From JASLZO01 sp965247995 (lineage in GTDB: Bacteria > Chloroflexota > Dehalococcoidia > UBA6926), in the NCBI GenBank assembly GCA_965247995.1, contig OZ252041.1, forward strand, positions 620,001 through 684,000: 64,000 nt of DNA. The letters run 5' to 3'. The notes beneath the pieces were generated by a model, which did no database searches, was not told where the DNA came from, and worked only from the letters and a program-made list of their open reading frames with translations. Numbering within the stretch: the stretch's first letter is position 1; the number at the start of each line of letters is the position of its first letter. Positions 60,716 to 64,000 of this stretch are shown one piece after another. The position numbers and the translations under genes were made by a program.

Positions 60716-60725
60716 TCAACTCCAC

Positions 60726-60766
60726 ACCCGTTGCCGCGTTCCCCGAGCAGGAGCGCGGCGACGGGT
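60726..60766 (+). terminator. Strong hairpin after the nitronate monooxygenase gene
   Basis: CCCGTTGCCGCGTTCC pairs with GGAGCGCGGCGACGGG (16 bp including two G-T pairs), with a 7-nt loop. No T-tract follows, so it may be a terminator or an attenuator before the CoA-transferase gene. Confidence 0.6.
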
Positions 60767-60808
60767 CGGGCCGAGAGAATAGCCCGGAACGACTCAGGCG
60801 AGGTCAAC

Positions 60809-63175
60809 ATGACCGTATCCCAGACCACCGCCACTCACGGACGCGCAGATCTCGGCGTTCTCGCCGGTGTCTCCGTCGCGGCCGCAACCGGTTCCCTGTC
60901 CGGCGCATATGCGGTCCGGAAGCTCGCCGAGATGGGCGCTCGCATCTCCACAATCGACACCGATACGTTTCCTACCGCTTACCCGGTGACGAACCCGCGC
61001 CCTTTGTGGCCCGCCGGACTGGCCGCCGCCTTGACCGTGCCCAACGCAGCCTCCATCGGCACCGGCACCGAAGCCCTGGAAGCTTTGGCGGACATACAAC
61101 CCACGCTCCTCATCGAGGACCTTGGGCTCAAGCGGTCGCTTCCAGCCGAGTGGGATCGCCTCCGCGCACGGATCCCCGGCATGACCACCGTCTCCATCTC
61201 CCCTTACGGACCTGACGGGCCCGCGGCGAACGACCCCTCCAGCGATCTCACCCTCTGGGCCAAATCGGGAATGGCATGGACATCCCCGGGCATGCCCGAT
61301 TGGGTCCGGGACCACGCCGCCGAACCGCCGCTCGCGCCAACCGGCGTCTCCGCCGCGAGCATCGCTGGCGGCACCGTCGCCGTCGTCGCCGCCCTCTCTG
61401 CCCTCGCCTTCGGGGATGCCGAGGGCCGTGACGTACACGTCTCCGAGCTCGATGCTCTCGTCTCTCTCAACTACGACCCCGTCAACCGGTCTCAGTACAC
61501 CCGCCGCGTCGACCCACGCGGACGCGAATTCCCCGGGACCAACTGCTATCTCCCATGCCGCGACGGCTGGGTCGTCATCGGTGCAACCAGCCAGTCCCAC
61601 TGGGACGCACTCGTCGACGCTATGGGCAGACCAGAATGGGCCACCTCCGGCGCGTTCGATGCCAGGGAAGACCGCTCCGCAAACTGGGACGCCCTGATGC
61701 CGCTCGTCGTCTCATGGACGTCCACGCTCTCCGGAAAGGAACTCACGGAGGACCTCCAAGCCCGCGGGATCGGCTCACACTGGGCTACCACCCTCGCGGA
61801 AGCGGCCACGTCGGACCAGCCCGCCTCGCGCGGCTACTTCCGTTCGGCAGATGTCGGCGGAACGACCGTTCCCGTCCCAGGCGTCCCCTTCGTTCTCTCT
61901 CAACCGGAAGGCGCACCCACCCGACCAAGCGGGAACGGTCCAGCAACCGCGGCCCAAGACCCCGGCGACCTGCCCCTCAAGGGCGTCCGTGTCCTCGACT
62001 TCGGGCAGTACATCGCCGCCCCGTTCGCCGGGCGGTGGCTCGCCGCACTCGGGGCCGAGGTCATCCTCATCGAAAGCCGGCTCAACCCCGCAGACTTCCG
62101 CGCCGGCGCCGTCGGTGCAGACGGCATCCCCGGACCGAACCGTTCCGCCGCGTTCAACGTTCTCGCTCAGGGGAAGAAGGGCGTCCCACTCAACATGCGG
62201 ACTGAAGAGGCGCGCGACATCGCCCGCAAACTCGCCGCCAAGAGCGATATCGTGATCGAGAACTACTCGACCGGCATGATGGACCGCTGGGGCCTCAGCT
62301 ACGCCGACCTAAGCCCCCTCAACCCAGGCCTTATCTACCTCTCCGTCGGTGCTTGGGGCCGCGGTGGGCCGCTCAAGGACTACGCCGGCCTCCACAGCGT
62401 CATCAACGCCTTCAGCGGCCTCGCCGACGTAACGGGCTACTCGCAGGGAGGGCCCAGGCTCCTCGGCTCGTTCTTCCCAGACCCCTTCAGCGGCACCTGC
62501 GCCACGTGGGCGGCGCTGGCCGCGCTCCGGCTCCGCGAACAGACCGGCAAAGGCGTCTTCGTCGACTTCGCCATGACCGAGGCGTTGATGACCCTCACCC
62601 TCGAACCGCAACTCGCTGCCGCCATCGGCGCCACGCCGCCAGTCCGCGACGGCAGCCACCACCCGCGCTTCGCTCCGCACAACATCTATCCAAGCGCGGG
62701 CGATGACTGCTGGGTCGCCATCGCAGTCCGGACGGAAGACGAGTGGCGCGCCCTGTGCCACACCATCGGCCGGGAACAATGGCTGGCCGACGCCAGCCTC
62801 GGCTCCGCGGAAGGCCGCAAAGCACGAGAGGCGGATTTGGATTCGGCCATAGCCGAGTGGACCGCTGCGCGCTCGAACGACGAAGCAGCCCAGCGGCTCA
62901 ACAACGCCGGCGTCCCCGCATCCCCATGCCTCGATCCCGCCGAAGTCGCCGCCGATCTTCACCTGGACGCTCGTGGGTCAGTCCTCACTGTCGACCACCC
63001 GACCGTCGGTCCCCGCCGATACCCAAGCCTCCCGTGGCGCTTCGGCAGCGACCCAATCGCACCCGCCGGACCAGCGCCGCTCCTCAACCAGTACACCGTT
63101 CCTGTCCTCCAAGACCTCCTTGGCCTCACCGTCGCAGACATCGAGGAGCTCTACCACGCCAACGTCCTGACCTGA
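60809..63175 (+). CDS. Fused double CaiB/BaiF-type CoA-transferase (copy B)
   Basis: This 788-residue protein has two family III domains (~13-365 and ~385-785) with a Pro/Ala linker. The second begins GVRVLDFGQYIAAPFAGRWLAALGAEVILIES. FFPDPFSGTCATWAALAALRLREQTGKG (split here: Asp558) carries the catalytic Asp. The first domain reads VSAASIAGGTVAVVAALSALA, with no Asp. The ATG at 60809 is chosen over the upstream frame, which is Arg-rich. It is more divergent from copy A than the shared layout suggests. It follows a nitronate monooxygenase and is followed by an M1 aminopeptidase. Confidence 0.88.
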   Translation: MTVSQTTATHGRADLGVLAGVSVAAATGSLSGAYAVRKLAEMGARISTIDTDTFPTAYPVTNPRPLWPAGLAAALTVPNAASIGTGTEALEALADIQPTLLIEDLGLKRSLPAEWDRLRARIPGMTTVSISPYGPDGPAANDPSSDLTLWAKSGMAWTSPGMPDWVRDHAAEPPLAPTGVSAASIAGGTVAVVAALSALAFGDAEGRDVHVSELDALVSLNYDPVNRSQYTRRVDPRGREFPGTNCYLPCRDGWVVIGATSQSHWDALVDAMGRPEWATSGAFDAREDRSANWDALMPLVVSWTSTLSGKELTEDLQARGIGSHWATTLAEAATSDQPASRGYFRSADVGGTTVPVPGVPFVLSQPEGAPTRPSGNGPATAAQDPGDLPLKGVRVLDFGQYIAAPFAGRWLAALGAEVILIESRLNPADFRAGAVGADGIPGPNRSAAFNVLAQGKKGVPLNMRTEEARDIARKLAAKSDIVIENYSTGMMDRWGLSYADLSPLNPGLIYLSVGAWGRGGPLKDYAGLHSVINAFSGLADVTGYSQGGPRLLGSFFPDPFSGTCATWAALAALRLREQTGKGVFVDFAMTEALMTLTLEPQLAAAIGATPPVRDGSHHPRFAPHNIYPSAGDDCWVAIAVRTEDEWRALCHTIGREQWLADASLGSAEGRKAREADLDSAIAEWTAARSNDEAAQRLNNAGVPASPCLDPAEVAADLHLDARGSVLTVDHPTVGPRRYPSLPWRFGSDPIAPAGPAPLLNQYTVPVLQDLLGLTVADIEELYHANVLT

Positions 63176-63323
63176 CCTGGATACCATCCTTGCCAGCAAA
63201 CGCCCCCCTTCATAAGCTGGATTACCACTCGCGGGAAGGCCTCGCACGACATCCAGAATTGCCTGTCGGGCCAGCCGCACGTGCCTCACAACCCACCCCT
63301 AGATTGGGAAAGGAACGTCCTCT

Positions 63324-64000
63324 ATGTCTTCGACGGGATCCCCCGCTGCTACCACACTCCTTCCGTCCTCAGCCCGCCCGACCCACTACGACGTCACCTT
63401 GACCCCAGACCTCGAAGCGACGACCTTCGTCGGAAAGGTCGGCATCGATCTCGAGATCGCCATGCCGGTCAGCGAGATCGTCCTCAACGCCATCGAGCTT
63501 GAGGTCGGCTCGGCCAGCTACACCGCCGGCGGGTCAGCCTCCCCGCGTGAGTCCTCAGCGATCGACTACGACGAGAGCGCCGAGACCGTGGCGCTCCGCT
63601 TCGGCGGCGAACCAATCGCACCGGGCACGGGCCGTCTCTCGCTCACCTTCACCGGAATCCTCAACGACCAACTCCATGGCTTTTACCTCTCGACCTACCA
63701 GGCCATCGACGGCAGCACGCGCCGGATGGCAACCACCCAGTTCGAGGCCACGGACGCGCGCCGCTGCTTCCCCTGCTGGGACGAACCCGCCATAAAGGCC
63801 ACCTTCCGCTCCACCCTCGTCGTCCCGTCCGAACTCGAGGCGGTCTCCAATACCCCCATCGAACGCCGTGCCCCGTCCTCGTCCCACAACGGCTACGACA
63901 TCGTCGAGTTCAGACCCACTCCGCGGATGTCGACCTATCTCCTGATGTACACCGTCGCCGACCTCGAGTCGATCGAAGCCGTCGGTGACAACGGCACCCT
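63324..64000 (+). CDS. M1-family aminopeptidase (partial, N-terminal part)
   Basis: An ATG at 63324 with AAAGGA just upstream opens a frame that runs off the window (225 codons). It matches the N-terminal beta domain of M1 aminopeptidases: RPTHYDVTLTPDLEATTFVG, LHGFYLSTYQ, TQFEATDARRCFPCWDEPAIKATF and RMSTYLLMYTVADLE. The zinc site HExxH and GAMEN would lie downstream. The enzyme removes N-terminal residues from peptides. Function is inferred from this N-terminal part only. Confidence 0.92.
   Translation, partial: MSSTGSPAATTLLPSSARPTHYDVTLTPDLEATTFVGKVGIDLEIAMPVSEIVLNAIELEVGSASYTAGGSASPRESSAIDYDESAETVALRFGGEPIAPGTGRLSLTFTGILNDQLHGFYLSTYQAIDGSTRRMATTQFEATDARRCFPCWDEPAIKATFRSTLVVPSELEAVSNTPIERRAPSSSHNGYDIVEFRPTPRMSTYLLMYTVADLESIEAVGDNGT

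Noticed and set aside
1..64000. CRISPR array, insertion sequence or prophage
   Set aside because: No regularly spaced repeats, transposase or phage gene is visible; the Xer protein sits in a housekeeping block.

Overview
The window is a GC-rich, gene-dense bacterial chromosome segment with strongly C-ending codons. It carries no 16S or 23S rRNA gene, so taxonomy is inferred. Several traits fit a Chloroflexota lineage of the Dehalococcoidia/SAR202 type: an unlinked 5S rRNA gene, many Ca.-style catabolic enzymes (CaiB-type CoA-transferases, FAH hydrolase, Ldh_2 dehydrogenase, MaoC dehydratase, thiolase/DUF35 pairs, crotonases, nitronate monooxygenase, phosphotriesterase, molybdenum hydroxylase), lipoproteins with clear lipoboxes, and no outer-membrane genes. 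About 60 protein genes, four tRNA genes (Arg-UCG, Cys-GCA, Leu-GAG, Gln-CUG, all with encoded CCA) and one 5S rRNA gene are supported.

Layout. 1-8.1 kb: coaD/rsmD, tRNA-Arg, two lipoproteins, a small Cys-rich protein, a MaoC-like dehydratase, an MFS exporter, and dnaN divergent from a DtxR-type regulator. 8.1-11.4 kb: a compact catabolic operon (FAH hydrolase, Ldh_2 dehydrogenase, alpha/beta hydrolase, ABM monooxygenase). 11.4-15 kb: 5S rRNA, trmI, MFS, SRAP protein. 14.8-17.2 kb: two membrane-anchored c-type cytochromes, one fused to a YVTN beta-propeller. 17.4-23.4 kb: acyl-CoA dehydrogenase, an alpha/beta hydrolase lacking its nucleophile, VOC, YCII and NmrA proteins, MFS. 23.4-25 kb: a region that looks less GC-rich, with a HAD phosphatase and two tRNAs. 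25-27.4 kb: a lone molybdopterin-binding hydroxylase subunit.

27.5-43.6 kb is mostly housekeeping: xerC-topA-dprA, a PD-(D/E)XK-like protein, a cation exchanger, ftsH, larB, dinB, a divergent CobD/CbiB, and a Gld-type ABC operon. 43.7-47.1 kb holds a tandemly duplicated thiolase-DUF35 pair whose thiolases lack the usual catalytic Cys and His. Then follow a PIN/antitoxin module with a two-site operator and two divergent crotonases. 49.8-56 kb is a minus-strand run (MFS, fused CoA-transferase, double-ACT protein, panC, eIF-2B-like protein). 56-64 kb holds tRNA-Gln, nadE, phosphotriesterase, cupin, nitronate monooxygenase, a second fused CoA-transferase and the start of an M1 aminopeptidase.

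Taken together, the accessory genes point to heterotrophic breakdown of recalcitrant organic acids or lipids through CoA thioesters. CoA-transferases would activate acids, acyl-CoA dehydrogenase and crotonases oxidise and hydrate them, MaoC proteins hydrate alternatives, and thiolase/DUF35 complexes would cleave C-C bonds. MFS permeases sit beside these enzymes. The most unusual signals are the Cys-less thiolase/DUF35 duplication, fused CaiB proteins that appear to keep the catalytic Asp in only one domain, and a palindromic operator lying over a consensus -10.
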